Of a DNA stretch of 25,031 bases, positions 16,651 through 24,465 are shown one piece after another (position 1 is the stretch's first letter; every line of letters begins with the position of its first letter). The DNA comes from Collinsella aerofaciens (GTDB lineage Bacteria > Actinomycetota > Coriobacteriia > Coriobacteriales > Coriobacteriaceae). A program made the position numbers and the translations under genes. The notes beneath the pieces were generated by a model that did not search any database, was not told where the DNA came from, and saw only the letters and a list, made by a program, of their open reading frames with translations. Location of the stretch: NCBI RefSeq assembly GCF_028209395.1, contig NZ_JAQLDQ010000027.1, positions 1-25,031 on the forward strand. The letters run 5' to 3'.

Positions 16651-17676
16651 ATGAAACAGTACACGGTTGCTATTTTGGGCGCGACGGGAGCCGTGGGCAC
16701 CCAGATGCTCGAGTGCCTCAACGAGCAGGAGTTCCCGGTTGGCAAGCTCAAGCTGCTGGCGAGCGCGCGTTCTGCGGGCAAGACCGTCGAGTTCCGCGGC
16801 GAGCAGATCGTGATTGAAGAGGCTTGCCCCGAGGCCTTTGAGGGTTGCGATATTGTGCTTGGCGCCGCCGGCGACGACATCGCAAAGGAGCTGCTGCCCG
16901 AGGCCGTCAAGCGCGGCGCCGTCGTAGTCGACAACAGCCACGCCTTCCGCATGGATCCCGAGGTGCCGCTGGTCGTGCCCGAGATCAATGCCGACGATAT
17001 CAAGTGGCATCACGGCCTTATCGCCAATCCCAACTGCGCGACCATTATCGGCCTGGTTCCCACGTGGCCGCTGCACCAGCTCGCCAGCGTGAAGCGCATG
17101 ATCGTCTCGACGTATCAGGCGGCTTCGGGTGCCGGCGCTCCCGGTATGGCCGAGCTCGAGGCTCAGCTGGCCGCCCTGGGCCGCGGCGAGGAGATTCCCG
17201 AGCCGCGCGCGTTTGCCGCCCAGCTGGCGAGCAACCTGATTCCGCAGATCGGCGGTGTCAAGGAGGAAGGCTTTACCTCCGAGGAGATGAAGCTGCAGAA
17301 CGAGGGCCGTAAGATCATGCATCTGCCCGAGCTGCGCGTGAACTGCACCTGTGTGCGCGTGCCCGTGCTGCGTTCGCACTCCGAGAGCATTACGCTCGAG
17401 TTTGAGCGCGATATTACGGTCGAGGAGGCCCGTGCTGCGCTGGCTGCTGCTCCCGGCGTCAAACTGGTCGACGATATGGCTGCCGAGGATGCGCACGACC
17501 GCTTCCCCATGCCGATGGATACCTCCGACCAGGACTTGATTTGGGTCGGCCGCGTGCGTCGCGACATCTCGAACCCCGAGGCCGCGCGCGGTATCACCTT
17601 CTGGTGCTGCGGCGACCAAATCCGTAAGGGCGCGGCAACCAACGCCGTCCAGATCGCTAAGCTGCTCTGCGAGTAG
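16651..17676 (+). CDS. asd: Aspartate-semialdehyde dehydrogenase
   Basis: A 341-residue NADPH-dependent enzyme that reduces aspartyl phosphate (the lysC product) to aspartate semialdehyde, of normal family length. GATGAVG (10-16) is the nucleotide-binding loop, and VVVDNSHAFRMDPEVPLVVPEIN follows in two conserved blocks. The catalytic cysteine is in NPNCAT (Cys129). TYQAASGAG and RVPVLRSHSESITLEF carry the substrate-binding Arg and the His. The start at 16651 is chosen because AGGGGGAAGC sits directly upstream and MKQYTVAILG is the expected N-terminus. The frame stays open upstream to 16564, but that stretch overlaps the lysC terminator. It lies 175 bases after lysC in the same direction. Confidence 0.95.
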   Translation: MKQYTVAILGATGAVGTQMLECLNEQEFPVGKLKLLASARSAGKTVEFRGEQIVIEEACPEAFEGCDIVLGAAGDDIAKELLPEAVKRGAVVVDNSHAFRMDPEVPLVVPEINADDIKWHHGLIANPNCATIIGLVPTWPLHQLASVKRMIVSTYQAASGAGAPGMAELEAQLAALGRGEEIPEPRAFAAQLASNLIPQIGGVKEEGFTSEEMKLQNEGRKIMHLPELRVNCTCVRVPVLRSHSESITLEFERDITVEEARAALAAAPGVKLVDDMAAEDAHDRFPMPMDTSDQDLIWVGRVRRDISNPEAARGITFWCCGDQIRKGAATNAVQIAKLLCE

Positions 17677-17690
17677 TGTGACCTGTCCGG

Positions 17691-17816
17691 CGGGGGCCGG
17701 GCTGAGCTTTCAAAACGTCCTCGACCATGTGCGGCGCCTTGCCCTGCTCCTTCGGAGCTGCGGACAAGGCGCCACACTGGTCTGCGGAGTGTTCTGAAAA
17801 CTAAGCCCGGCCCCCG
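17691..17816 (+). repeat. Nested-hairpin repeat, copy 5, downstream of asd
   Basis: Outer arms CGGGGGCCGGGCT (17691-17703) / AGCCCGGCCCCCG (17804-17816); middle GACCATGTG / CACACTGGTC; inner GGCGCCTTG (17733-17741) / CAAGGCGCC (17765-17773); apex GCTCC-TTC-GGAGC. The core is AAACGTCCTCG (17713-17723) opposite TGCGGAGTGTT (17783-17793). Its apical 22 bases (17743-17764) are identical to the apex of copy 3 read on minus. It probably acts as the asd terminator. Confidence 0.8.
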
Positions 17817-17928
17817 TCTGCGGTGACGTTGTTGCGAGTGGCTTGCGATGGGGTCGTTGTTGGTTGGGGCCGCTGGGCTGATGTGGGGGCACGTGGCCGT
17901 TGCAGGCCCTAGTCCCGGCGGCGGCCCC

Positions 17929-18016
17929 GGCGCTTTGCGCCTGCCGCCTTGGGGGACTTTGGGGCGCGGCCGGGAGCCGCGGCGCGCTGCGCCTGCTGCC
18001 TGGGGTGACTTTGGGG
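17929..18016. repeat. Two direct copies of a 36-bp GC-rich repeat
   Basis: The segments 17929-17964 and 17981-18016 share GGCGC-TGCGCCTG, then GCC, then GACTTTGGGG, with a 52-base period. The surrounding 17820-18020 is very GC-rich with no recognised gene; one short open frame across it has low-complexity Gly/Pro/Arg content and no family look. Confidence 0.45.
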
Positions 18017-18029
18017 TTAGTGCGAATCA

Positions 18030-18207
18030 AAGGTGAATGGTTTCCCGGGAAGTGAATGACCTATTTTGGACCCTTGAAGCATCGGCATATTTTGGTCGCC
18101 ATTTCCTGCGGTTTTATTGCATGAATCCTGCTGTTTTGCAATCAAAAAATGCGAATGCTTCGGGGCTCTAGTTTTACTCGTTCACTTCCCGGAAAACCAT
18201 TCACCTT
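18030..18207. repeat. 178-bp element with 27-bp near-perfect inverted termini and nested inner stems
   Basis: The left arm at 18030-18056 and the right arm at 18181-18207 match at 26 of 27 positions (shared blocks AAGGTGAATGGTTT and CCGGGAAGTGAA). Inside, GAAGCAT..GGCATATTTT (from about 18076) pairs with AAAAAATGCGAATGCTTC (about 18145-18162). Inside that, ATTGCA pairs with TGCAAT (about 18116-18143). The centre is AT-rich, unlike the neighbouring GC-rich DNA. No gene is recognised. It may be a MITE-like insertion or a structured RNA. A smaller nested hairpin (GACTCG/CGAGTC around GAGGG/CCCTC, 18239-18294) follows. Confidence 0.65.
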
Positions 18208-18316
18208 CGTTTTTGCCGGACATCGTTTTGGGCGTTTTGACTCGGTATCGGTCGATATTGAGAGGGAAAACGCCCTCCCTTGGACAATCGAGTCTGTCCG
18301 AGTGTATCTGCGGGGG

Positions 18317-18344
18317 TTGTCTGCACAGTTCGCGGTATTATGTT
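18317..18344 (+). promoter_or_regulatory. Candidate ogt promoter
   Basis: TTGTCT (18317-18322) and TATGTT (18339-18344) are separated by 16 bases, 25 bases before the GTG start of ogt. TATTAT at 18336 is an overlapping alternative -10. Confidence 0.4.
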
Positions 18345-18369
18345 TGCGAAGTTTTGAAAGGAGCCGCTG

Positions 18370-18948
18370 GTGGTCACGACGACATTTGCTTCGCCTTTGG
18401 GCGAAATCTTGCTTGCCGCTGATGGCCGCGGTTTGACGGGGCTTTGGTTCGACGGGCAGGAGCACTTTGGCTCTACGCTGCTTCGGGAAGACTCCGAACG
18501 TGTCGCAGGCGCCGATGCGGTTTCCGGCACTGGTGGCATGTCGTCGGTAGGTCCGGCAAACGGTGCGGCATCTTCGGTGCTCGAGCGTTCATGGGCTTGG
18601 CTGAATGCTTATTTTGCGGGGCAGGAGCCTCGGTTTACGCCGCCGTTGCATATGATTGGCACGGCGTTTCAGCGTGAAGTTTGGTACGAGCTGCTTTCAA
18701 TTCCGCGTGGCGAGGTCGCTACGTATGGCGAGATTGCGCTTCGTGTCGCCGCCCGCCACCGGGTTCCGGGGAATGAGGACCCTGTTGTGTCTCCTCGTGC
18801 GGTGGGGGCTGCGGTTGCGCGTAATCCCATTTCGATCATCGTGCCATGCCATCGCGTAGTTGCCGCCGATGGTTCGCTCAACGGATATGCCGGCGGGCTT
18901 GATCGCAAGGAGTGGCTGCTTCGGCTTGAGGGCGCGTACGAGGAATAG
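18370..18948 (+). CDS. ogt: Methylated-DNA--protein-cysteine methyltransferase (O6-alkylguanine repair)
   Basis: A 192-residue suicide repair protein that moves the alkyl group from O6-alkylguanine to its own cysteine. The active site is IIVPCHRVV, with Cys160. The DNA-binding motif RAVGAAVARNPI (the arginine finger is in RAVG) precedes it, and GYAGGLDRKEWLLRLEG closes the domain. Two features are longer than typical: a Gly/Ser/Ala-rich segment at about 40-70 in the N-terminal domain, and an insertion RHRVPGNEDPVVSP just before RAVG. Neither removes a key residue. The start is GTG at 18370 with AAAGGAG six bases upstream. It is monocistronic in appearance, with its own candidate promoter. Confidence 0.93.
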   Translation: MVTTTFASPLGEILLAADGRGLTGLWFDGQEHFGSTLLREDSERVAGADAVSGTGGMSSVGPANGAASSVLERSWAWLNAYFAGQEPRFTPPLHMIGTAFQREVWYELLSIPRGEVATYGEIALRVAARHRVPGNEDPVVSPRAVGAAVARNPISIIVPCHRVVAADGSLNGYAGGLDRKEWLLRLEGAYEE

Positions 18949-18988
18949 TGCCCGAGCACTTTGCATAGCCAAGACGCTGTGAAAGAAC

Positions 18989-19132
18989 GGGACGCGCTTT
19001 CCGAATGGAGGCTCAGACGGAAACCACGTCCCGGAATTCCGTTTTAAAGCGGGGTGCGCTTTCCGAATGGCGTCCCAAGCGGAAACCGTTTCCCGGAATA
19101 CAGCCTCAGAGTGGGGCGCCGTTTCCGGTTGA
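18989..19132. repeat. 62-bp tandem repeat, about 2.3 copies
   Basis: Units start at 18989, 19051 and 19113 (the last is partial). Copies 1 and 2 share GCGCTTTCCGAATGG, CGGAAACC and TCCCGGAAT in the same register, with more variable blocks between. The third copy keeps only GGGGCGCCGTTTCCGG. It lies between ogt and the truncated CLC gene, immediately next to the point where the CLC reading frame ends. Confidence 0.65.
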
Positions 19133-19154
19133 GACCACCTGCTTGGACATCTAT

Positions 19155-19913
19155 CTACGCTTGCTCTTGCAGGGCGTAGATCGACTTATCCATGTTGAAC
19201 AGGTAGGCCACGACGCAGACAATAAAGAACATCGGCAGGTTGCCAATGCCGAAGACTTCGCAGCCAATAAGGATGGGTGCGAGCAGCGTATTGGTGGCGC
19301 TGTCAAAGACGGCGGCGTATCCCAGCGTGGGAAACAGCGCGCGGTATTCCATGCGTCCTGCGACCAGTACTTCGATAGCAAAGACCGTGGCGGCGAGTGG
19401 CGTTCGAAAGAGCCCGGCAAAGCCGGCAGCCATGCCAATACGCAAAAACGTGTTGCCGGGGTCTCGGAAAGGCGGGCGTCGGCCGATCCAATGTGAGATG
19501 GTGGCGCCGATCTGCACCGCTACGCCCTCGCGTTCCGCACTGCCGCCAAAGAGGTGCGTTCCCCACGCGCTCAGCATAACGAGCGGCACCAGGCGCGGGG
19601 AGATGGCGTCTTCGCGCCCGTGGCCTACGTCGAATACCAGGCTCATGCCCCGATCGGTGCCTTTGCCCCAGGTGCGGTAGGCAAATACGATGGCCAAGCC
19701 CATGAGGGCGAGGAAGGGAAGGAGCAGTACGATGTGCTCGTCGCGGATGGTGCCGATCGCCAGAAGCACGCGTCCAAAGAGCGCACAGACGGCGCCAACG
19801 ATAATGCCGACGGGGATTCCGGCAGCACCCATGAGCACGAGACCGCTATAGGCGTTGAGCAGGCGTTTGATTCTGCTCGATGCGCTGCTTTCTGACATTT
19901 TGCTTTCCGACAC
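19155..19913 (-). CDS. CLC-type chloride channel/antiporter, C-terminally short
   Basis: This 252-residue membrane protein matches the first half of CLC transporters. GGSAEREGVAVQIGATI is the second CLC ion-pathway motif (normally G-x-S-x-GREGP, so G is replaced by E and P by V here). AAGFAGLFRTPLAATVFAIE is the helix H/I region containing the conserved glutamate. Five or more hydrophobic segments are visible. Full CLC proteins have about 400 or more residues; here the frame stops soon after helix I/J, and the 62-bp tandem repeats occupy the DNA where the rest should be. It is therefore probably a decayed gene, although a half-size family cannot be excluded. Two starts are possible: GTG at 19913 and ATG at 19898 (GGAAAGC upstream). 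Confidence 0.6.
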   Translation of the reverse strand: MSESKMSESSASSRIKRLLNAYSGLVLMGAAGIPVGIIVGAVCALFGRVLLAIGTIRDEHIVLLLPFLALMGLAIVFAYRTWGKGTDRGMSLVFDVGHGREDAISPRLVPLVMLSAWGTHLFGGSAEREGVAVQIGATISHWIGRRPPFRDPGNTFLRIGMAAGFAGLFRTPLAATVFAIEVLVAGRMEYRALFPTLGYAAVFDSATNTLLAPILIGCEVFGIGNLPMFFIVCVVAYLFNMDKSIYALQEQA

Positions 19914-19983
19914 TTGCTCTCTTGATATAAAAAGAGCTGGAGTTGCGCATCGTTGAGAGGCTTTCCAGCTTTAGTAATACAAG

Positions 19984-20010
19984 ATTATAAGATGCGGTAG
20001 CCAGCGTCAA
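19984..20010 (-). promoter_or_regulatory. Promoter of the CLC-type gene
   Basis: On the minus strand, TTGACG (plus 20005-20010) and a perfect TATAAT (plus 19984-19989) are separated by 15 bases, about 70 bases upstream of the start. Both hexamers are near consensus; the spacer is shorter than the usual 17. Confidence 0.55.
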
Positions 20011-20082
20011 GGAAACTGCCGGATGACCTTGGAGTGGCTGGTTGACTGGCCTAAAACCTGATGCGCGGGGCAGCGTTCCACG

Positions 20083-20721
20083 CTATTCAGCACGCTTGAT
20101 AGGATGACGAACCACGGTCTTAAGTTTCTCCGGTGCACATTTGCGTGGATCGGAGAGATAGATTTCGTGGTGTAAACGGGTGTCTGAGAAGTCGGGGACA
20201 TAGCCCTGCTCGGCCGTGTATTCATGCATGGCGTTTACGGTTGCCGGCTCGCTGTCATAGGGTCCGGTATGCATGCATTGAACGCAGAGACCCTCGTCAA
20301 CTTTAAGCAGCTCGACGGCGGAAAAGTCCAGTTTCTTTTTGGTCGTGGCTTCCGCGACTGCCCAGTCAAAATCATCTCGGCTGACGAAATCGGGCAGGCG
20401 GATGCACGAGATAAAGTTGAAATCGTCCTTGCGTACATAATCGATGTCGCCGCTCGGGGAGTCTTGCCACCAGAAACCCTCGAGCGGCGGTACCACAAAG
20501 TCGAAATAGCCCTCGATACTCCTTGAGCCTTTCTTCGACATCTTGACGGTATAGGCGATGCCGTAAAGCAGCGGCAGGGCGTTTTGATACTCGCCACCTT
20601 CAGTATTTGGGTCGCCCTTTCCGCGAACGGCAACGTAGCTCATAGGCGGGACAGTTACGATACTCGGCTTGCTTGCAGGTTTGTAGAGCTCCTTGCATTC
20701 CTTCTTAAAGTCGAACGCCAT
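20083..20721 (-). CDS. GyrI-like small-molecule-binding domain protein
   Basis: A 212-residue protein resembling the GyrI-like (SHS2/BtrG-type, COG4832) family. It begins MAFDFKKECKELYKPASKPS, then has VTVPPMSYVAVRGKGDPN, GGEYQNALPLLYGIAYTVKM, and a central aromatic stretch FVVPPLEGFWWQ. The C-terminal half contains CMHTGPYDSEPATVNAMHEY and HHEIYLSDPRK, typical of this family's ligand-binding fold (HxGPYxxxxxT..., HEIYLSDPRR). Members are thought to bind hydrophobic small molecules; E. coli GyrI/SbmC protects gyrase and is SOS-induced. No HTH domain is fused here. AAAGGCGG precedes the ATG. A LexA-type palindrome lies about 57 bases upstream, which suggests DNA-damage control. Confidence 0.85.
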   Translation of the reverse strand: MAFDFKKECKELYKPASKPSIVTVPPMSYVAVRGKGDPNTEGGEYQNALPLLYGIAYTVKMSKKGSRSIEGYFDFVVPPLEGFWWQDSPSGDIDYVRKDDFNFISCIRLPDFVSRDDFDWAVAEATTKKKLDFSAVELLKVDEGLCVQCMHTGPYDSEPATVNAMHEYTAEQGYVPDFSDTRLHHEIYLSDPRKCAPEKLKTVVRHPIKRAE

Positions 20722-20777
20722 GTTGGCCGCCTTTCTGCGTATTGGCCTGCTTAGATAACGGAATCATATCATAGAAA

Positions 20778-20791
20778 CGAACAGCTGTTCG
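20778..20791. promoter_or_regulatory. LexA (SOS) box upstream of the GyrI-like gene
   Basis: CGAACAGCTGTTCG is a perfect 14-bp palindrome of the form CGAAC-N4-GTTCG, the Gram-positive and actinobacterial LexA site. On the minus strand it lies immediately upstream of TATGATATGAT, a pair of overlapping -10-like hexamers, so bound LexA would cover the promoter of the gene starting at 20721. Confidence 0.65.
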
Positions 20792-20903
20792 AATAATTTG
20801 GCTGACAGATTGAGATGCGTGCGTGGTGTTTGGCGGTCGGCCTGACCCCGTCGATGATTTCTCTGCCTTCCCGGCTCCTCATCTATGACTGCCGTTTCCC
20901 CAT

Positions 20904-20938
20904 ATAAAACCTGCCAAAATGAACCTGTCCCTTTTTGG
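20904..20938. repeat. Left copy of a 35-bp inverted repeat flanking the ABC/FtsX operon
   Basis: The sequence reads ATAAAACCTGCCAAAATGAA and continues through CCTGTCCCTTTTTGG. Its exact reverse complement is at 24470-24504. At this end only one half of the palindrome is complete, because TTTTTGG is followed by TCGG instead of CAGG. The rest of the gap between the GyrI-like gene and the ABC gene (20722-20992) holds the LexA box and nothing else I recognise. Confidence 0.85.
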
Positions 20939-20992
20939 TCGGTGTGAAATGGGTAATACTAAAGAGTTATCCGACCAGATGGGAACCGATCG

Positions 20993-21694
20993 ATGGCCTA
21001 TATCGAATTCAAAGACGTCATCAAAGCATACGGCGAGGGCGATGCCCGCATTCATGCACTCGACGGCGCGAGCTTTACGGTCGAGCGTGGCGAGCTCGCC
21101 ATCATTCTGGGTGCTTCGGGTGCCGGGAAGACCACGGCGCTCAATATCCTGGGCGGCATGGATACGGTAACCTCTGGCACCGTGACGGTGGACGGGCGCG
21201 ACGTGAGCTCCTCCAACGAGGCGCAGCTCGTGGAATACCGCCGCGCCGACGTCGGCTTTGTTTTCCAGTTCTACAATCTGGTCCCCAACCTGACGGCGCT
21301 CGAAAACGTCGAGCTCGCAGCTCAGATCTGCCCCGATTCGCTCGATGCCGAACAGACGCTTCGCCAGGTTGGTCTGGGCGAGCGCCTGGGCAATTTTCCG
21401 GCACAGCTTTCGGGCGGCGAGCAGCAGCGCGTGTCCATCGCCCGCGCACTGGCCAAGAATCCCAAGCTGCTTCTGTGCGACGAGCCCACGGGCGCACTCG
21501 ACTACAAAACCGGCAAGCAGATTTTGCAGTTGCTGCAGGACACCTGCCGCAAGCAGGGCATTACGGTCATCATTATCACTCACAACTCCGCGCTGGCGCC
21601 CATGGCCGATCGCTTGATTCGCTTTAAGAACGGCCGCGTGGAGAGCGAGACGGTCCAGCAAAATCCCGTGCCGATCGAGACGATCGAGTGGTAG
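20993..21694 (+). CDS. ABC transporter ATP-binding protein, MacB/LolD type
   Basis: A 233-residue ATPase with the typical MacB/LolD/FtsE-like layout: Walker [10 protein letters not shown] (40-48), Q-loop [22 protein letters not shown] (in two conserved parts), signature [15 protein letters not shown] (139-153), Walker [13 protein letters not shown] (159-170) with catalytic Glu164, and H-loop IITHN. The [12 protein letters not shown] block after the Q-loop is characteristic of the family that works with FtsX-type permeases. Its stop codon lies next to or within the start of the permease gene that follows, so the two are translationally coupled. It energises a mechanotransmission or export system at the membrane, often linked to antimicrobial-peptide resistance or lipoprotein handling; the substrate is unknown. 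Confidence 0.95.
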   Translation: MAYIEFKDVIKAYGEGDARIHALDGASFTVERGELAIILGASGAGKTTALNILGGMDTVTSGTVTVDGRDVSSSNEAQLVEYRRADVGFVFQFYNLVPNLTALENVELAAQICPDSLDAEQTLRQVGLGERLGNFPAQLSGGEQQRVSIARALAKNPKLLLCDEPTGALDYKTGKQILQLLQDTCRKQGITVIIITHNSALAPMADRLIRFKNGRVESETVQQNPVPIETIEW

Positions 21695-21699
21695 CGCCC

Positions 21700-24465
21700 A
21701 TGGATCAGGACCGCCAAAACAGCCAACGCCGCGACGCGCAGAACACGGAGCGCGCGCAGGATTTTACGACCTATCGCACCGCCCAAAGCTCAAACGACAT
21801 GGTGCCGACGGTTTTCCGCCGTGGCATCTACCGCACGGTTCGCGGCAGCCTCAAACGCTTCTTGTCTATCGTCGTGATCACCGCGCTCGGCGTGAGCGTG
21901 ATGTGCGGTCTTAAGGCGGGTTGCGAGGACCTGCGCGATTCGGTCGATGCTTACTTTGACCAGCAGAATGTCTATGACATTAACGTGCAGTCGACCTATG
22001 GCCTTACGCGCGACGATCTTGCAGCCATTCAAGAGGTCGACGGCGTCGAGACGGCCGAGGGCATCTACACCGAGACCGCCTACACCGCCGTGGGTACAAC
22101 GCGCGAGCGCGTGGTCGTGCAGAGTCTTTCCAAGGAGAATATCGATCAACCGGTGCTGGTGAGCGGCGATTTGCCCGAGAGCGCCGGTGAGGTCGCGGTG
22201 ACTTCGAAGTTCTTGAAGGCTTCGGGCAAGAAAATCGGCGATACGGTGAGTTTTGCCGCCAATGACGCGAGCTCGTCGAACCAAAGCGCCAAGGACCAGT
22301 TTGCCGCGGGCGATTACACCATTACGGCCGAGGTTCTCGATCCCACCGACGTGAGCTCCGACTCGACGGTCAACGCCTTTCGCGCTGCTTCGGCGGCGGA
22401 CTATAAGTTCTATGTGAGCGAGGATGCCGCGACATCTTCTTCCTACTCCGCTGTCCACGTGATCGTTGAAGGAGCCAAGAGCCTCAACTCCTATTCGAAT
22501 GCCTACACGGCAAAGATCAATGAGGTCAAGGGCAATATCGAGAAGATCCGCGAGGAGCGTGAGAAGGCGCGCGCTCAGGAGCTGACGGTCGACACGCCGG
22601 CAAGCTTGGATGCGGCCGAGCGCCAGACGAATATGCTCTTTGGGATTGAACAGGGCATCATTGACCGTATGGCCGAGGGCAGCGACGAGCGTGCGCAGGC
22701 ACAAGCCGACCTGGACCAGCGCCGTGCCGCCGCCGACCAGCAGTTTGCCGATGCCCGCGCCGACCTCTCTGACCTGGGAGAATGCACCTGGTACATCCAA
22801 GACCGCGGCAATATCGCAGGCTACTCGAGCGTCGAGAGCGATAGCTCGTCAATTGAGGCCATCGCCACGGTGTTCCCGTTCATCTTCTTTATCGTCGCCG
22901 TGCTCATCAGCCTCACCACCGCCACACGTATGGTCGAGGAGGAGCGCACGCTTATCGGCCTGTACAAGGCGCTCGGCTATTCACGCGGGCGTATCCTGTC
23001 CAAATATGTGGACTACTCGCTGTGGGCGTGTCTGATTGGCGGCGTACTCGGTAACATCATCGGATTTGTGGGCCTGCCGCTGTTCTTGTTTACGGTGTTC
23101 GACGACATGTACTCACTGCCCCAGATGCTGCTTTCGTACGACATCGTGTCGTCGATCGTGTCGGTGGCGCTGTTTGCCGTGGGCGTGGTGGGCGCCACGA
23201 TTATCGCCTGCCGCCACGAGATGGCCGAGACCCCAGCCTCGCTCATGCGCCCCAAGGCCCCGCGCGCCGGCTCGCGTATCTTGCTCGAGCGTATCAGCTT
23301 TATCTGGCGCCGCATGGGCTTTTTGAATAAGGTGGCAGCGCGTAACCTGTTCCGCTACAAAAAGCGTGCCTTTATGACCATCTTTGGCATCGCGGGTTGT
23401 ACCGCGCTTGTGATCTGCGGTATGGGCATTCGCGACACGTCGGTCGCGCTTTCGCCCAAGCAGTACGGACATATCACGCGTTATGACCTGCTGGCGGTCG
23501 CCAACCCCGATGACTTTACGCAGGCGTGCGCGGCGCTCGATGGGCGCAGCGCGGCCAATGATTCCAACGTGACCGTGACTTCGACGCTGCCGATTATGAC
23601 CGACAACGTCACCTTTACATTCGGCGGAAAGAGCGAGACCGTGCAGCTGATCGTGGTGCCCGATGACCGCACGAACGATCTGGACAACTATGTTCGCCTT
23701 GAGGATGAGTCCAAAGAACCGCTCACCCTGCGTGACGGGGATGTGTATTTGAGCAAGAGCTCTCAGCTGGTGCTGGGGATCAAACCGGGTGATACGGCGC
23801 ACGTCCAGGATTCGTCGCTCAATGTTGCCAAGGTTAAAATCAGCGACATTTCGCTCAACTATCTGGGCAACACGCTTTACATGACGCAGGGCACCTATGA
23901 GCGCGCGTTTGGCCGAAGCGCACGCCTTAACGGCATCCTTGCGCTGCTTAAGGGTTCGTCGACCGATCAGATTGCGTTTACCAACCGTCTTAAGAGCGAT
24001 GGGTGGATTACGCTGTCGAGTACCGCCGAGCATTGGGAAAACTATGAGGCAAACTTTACGATTATCAATTCGGTCGTGGTGCTTGTGACCTTTATGGCGG
24101 CGTGCCTATCGTTTGTGGTGGTGTTTACGCTGTCTAATACGAATATTTCGGAGCGCGAACGCGAGCTAGCGACCATCAAGGTACTGGGCTTTCGCCGTGG
24201 CGAGGTGCACCATTACGTCAACAAGGAGACGTTGATTCTTACGGCGATTGGAGCCGCACTGGGCGTACCGCTGGGCGGCTTGCTGGCCGAGAGCTTTACC
24301 TACATTTTGCAGATGCCGTCGCTGTACTTTGACGTTGAGGTCGAGCCGCTGAGCTACGTGCTATCCGTGCTGCTGGCCTTTGCCTTTACGTTTATCGTCA
24401 ACCTCGCTACCAATCGCACCCTCAATAAGATCGACATGGTCGGCGCCCTCAAGAGCGCCGAGTAA
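21700..24465 (+). CDS. FtsX/MacB-type ABC transporter permease with two FtsX domains
   Basis: A protein of about 921 residues. After a hydrophilic N-terminus comes TM1 (SIVVITALGVSVMCGLKAG). A large extracellular domain of some 330 residues follows, ending in a charged coiled-coil-like stretch (KINEVKGNIEKIREEREKAR to ARADLSDL). Then come three membrane helices of FtsX domain 1 (VFPFIFFIVAVLISLTT, with ERTLIGLYKALGYSR after it), TM5 in RKAFMTIF-like KKRAFMTIFGIAGCTAL, a second extracellular domain, and FtsX domain 2 (VVVLVTFMAACLSFVVVF, ERERELATIKVLGFRR). This layout is that of the large Gram-positive permeases paired with a MacB-like ATPase. The ATG at 21700 is preferred; GTG at 21688, overlapping the ATPase stop, is equally possible. 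Ribosome-binding signals are weak. Confidence 0.9.
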   Translation: MDQDRQNSQRRDAQNTERAQDFTTYRTAQSSNDMVPTVFRRGIYRTVRGSLKRFLSIVVITALGVSVMCGLKAGCEDLRDSVDAYFDQQNVYDINVQSTYGLTRDDLAAIQEVDGVETAEGIYTETAYTAVGTTRERVVVQSLSKENIDQPVLVSGDLPESAGEVAVTSKFLKASGKKIGDTVSFAANDASSSNQSAKDQFAAGDYTITAEVLDPTDVSSDSTVNAFRAASAADYKFYVSEDAATSSSYSAVHVIVEGAKSLNSYSNAYTAKINEVKGNIEKIREEREKARAQELTVDTPASLDAAERQTNMLFGIEQGIIDRMAEGSDERAQAQADLDQRRAAADQQFADARADLSDLGECTWYIQDRGNIAGYSSVESDSSSIEAIATVFPFIFFIVAVLISLTTATRMVEEERTLIGLYKALGYSRGRILSKYVDYSLWACLIGGVLGNIIGFVGLPLFLFTVFDDMYSLPQMLLSYDIVSSIVSVALFAVGVVGATIIACRHEMAETPASLMRPKAPRAGSRILLERISFIWRRMGFLNKVAARNLFRYKKRAFMTIFGIAGCTALVICGMGIRDTSVALSPKQYGHITRYDLLAVANPDDFTQACAALDGRSAANDSNVTVTSTLPIMTDNVTFTFGGKSETVQLIVVPDDRTNDLDNYVRLEDESKEPLTLRDGDVYLSKSSQLVLGIKPGDTAHVQDSSLNVAKVKISDISLNYLGNTLYMTQGTYERAFGRSARLNGILALLKGSSTDQIAFTNRLKSDGWITLSSTAEHWENYEANFTIINSVVVLVTFMAACLSFVVVFTLSNTNISERERELATIKVLGFRRGEVHHYVNKETLILTAIGAALGVPLGGLLAESFTYILQMPSLYFDVEVEPLSYVLSVLLAFAFTFIVNLATNRTLNKIDMVGALKSAE

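Noticed and set aside
17848..18036. 62-residue plus frame in the GC-rich gap after asd
   Set aside because: Low-complexity Gly/Pro/Arg content, made of the 36-bp repeats, without a ribosome-binding site.
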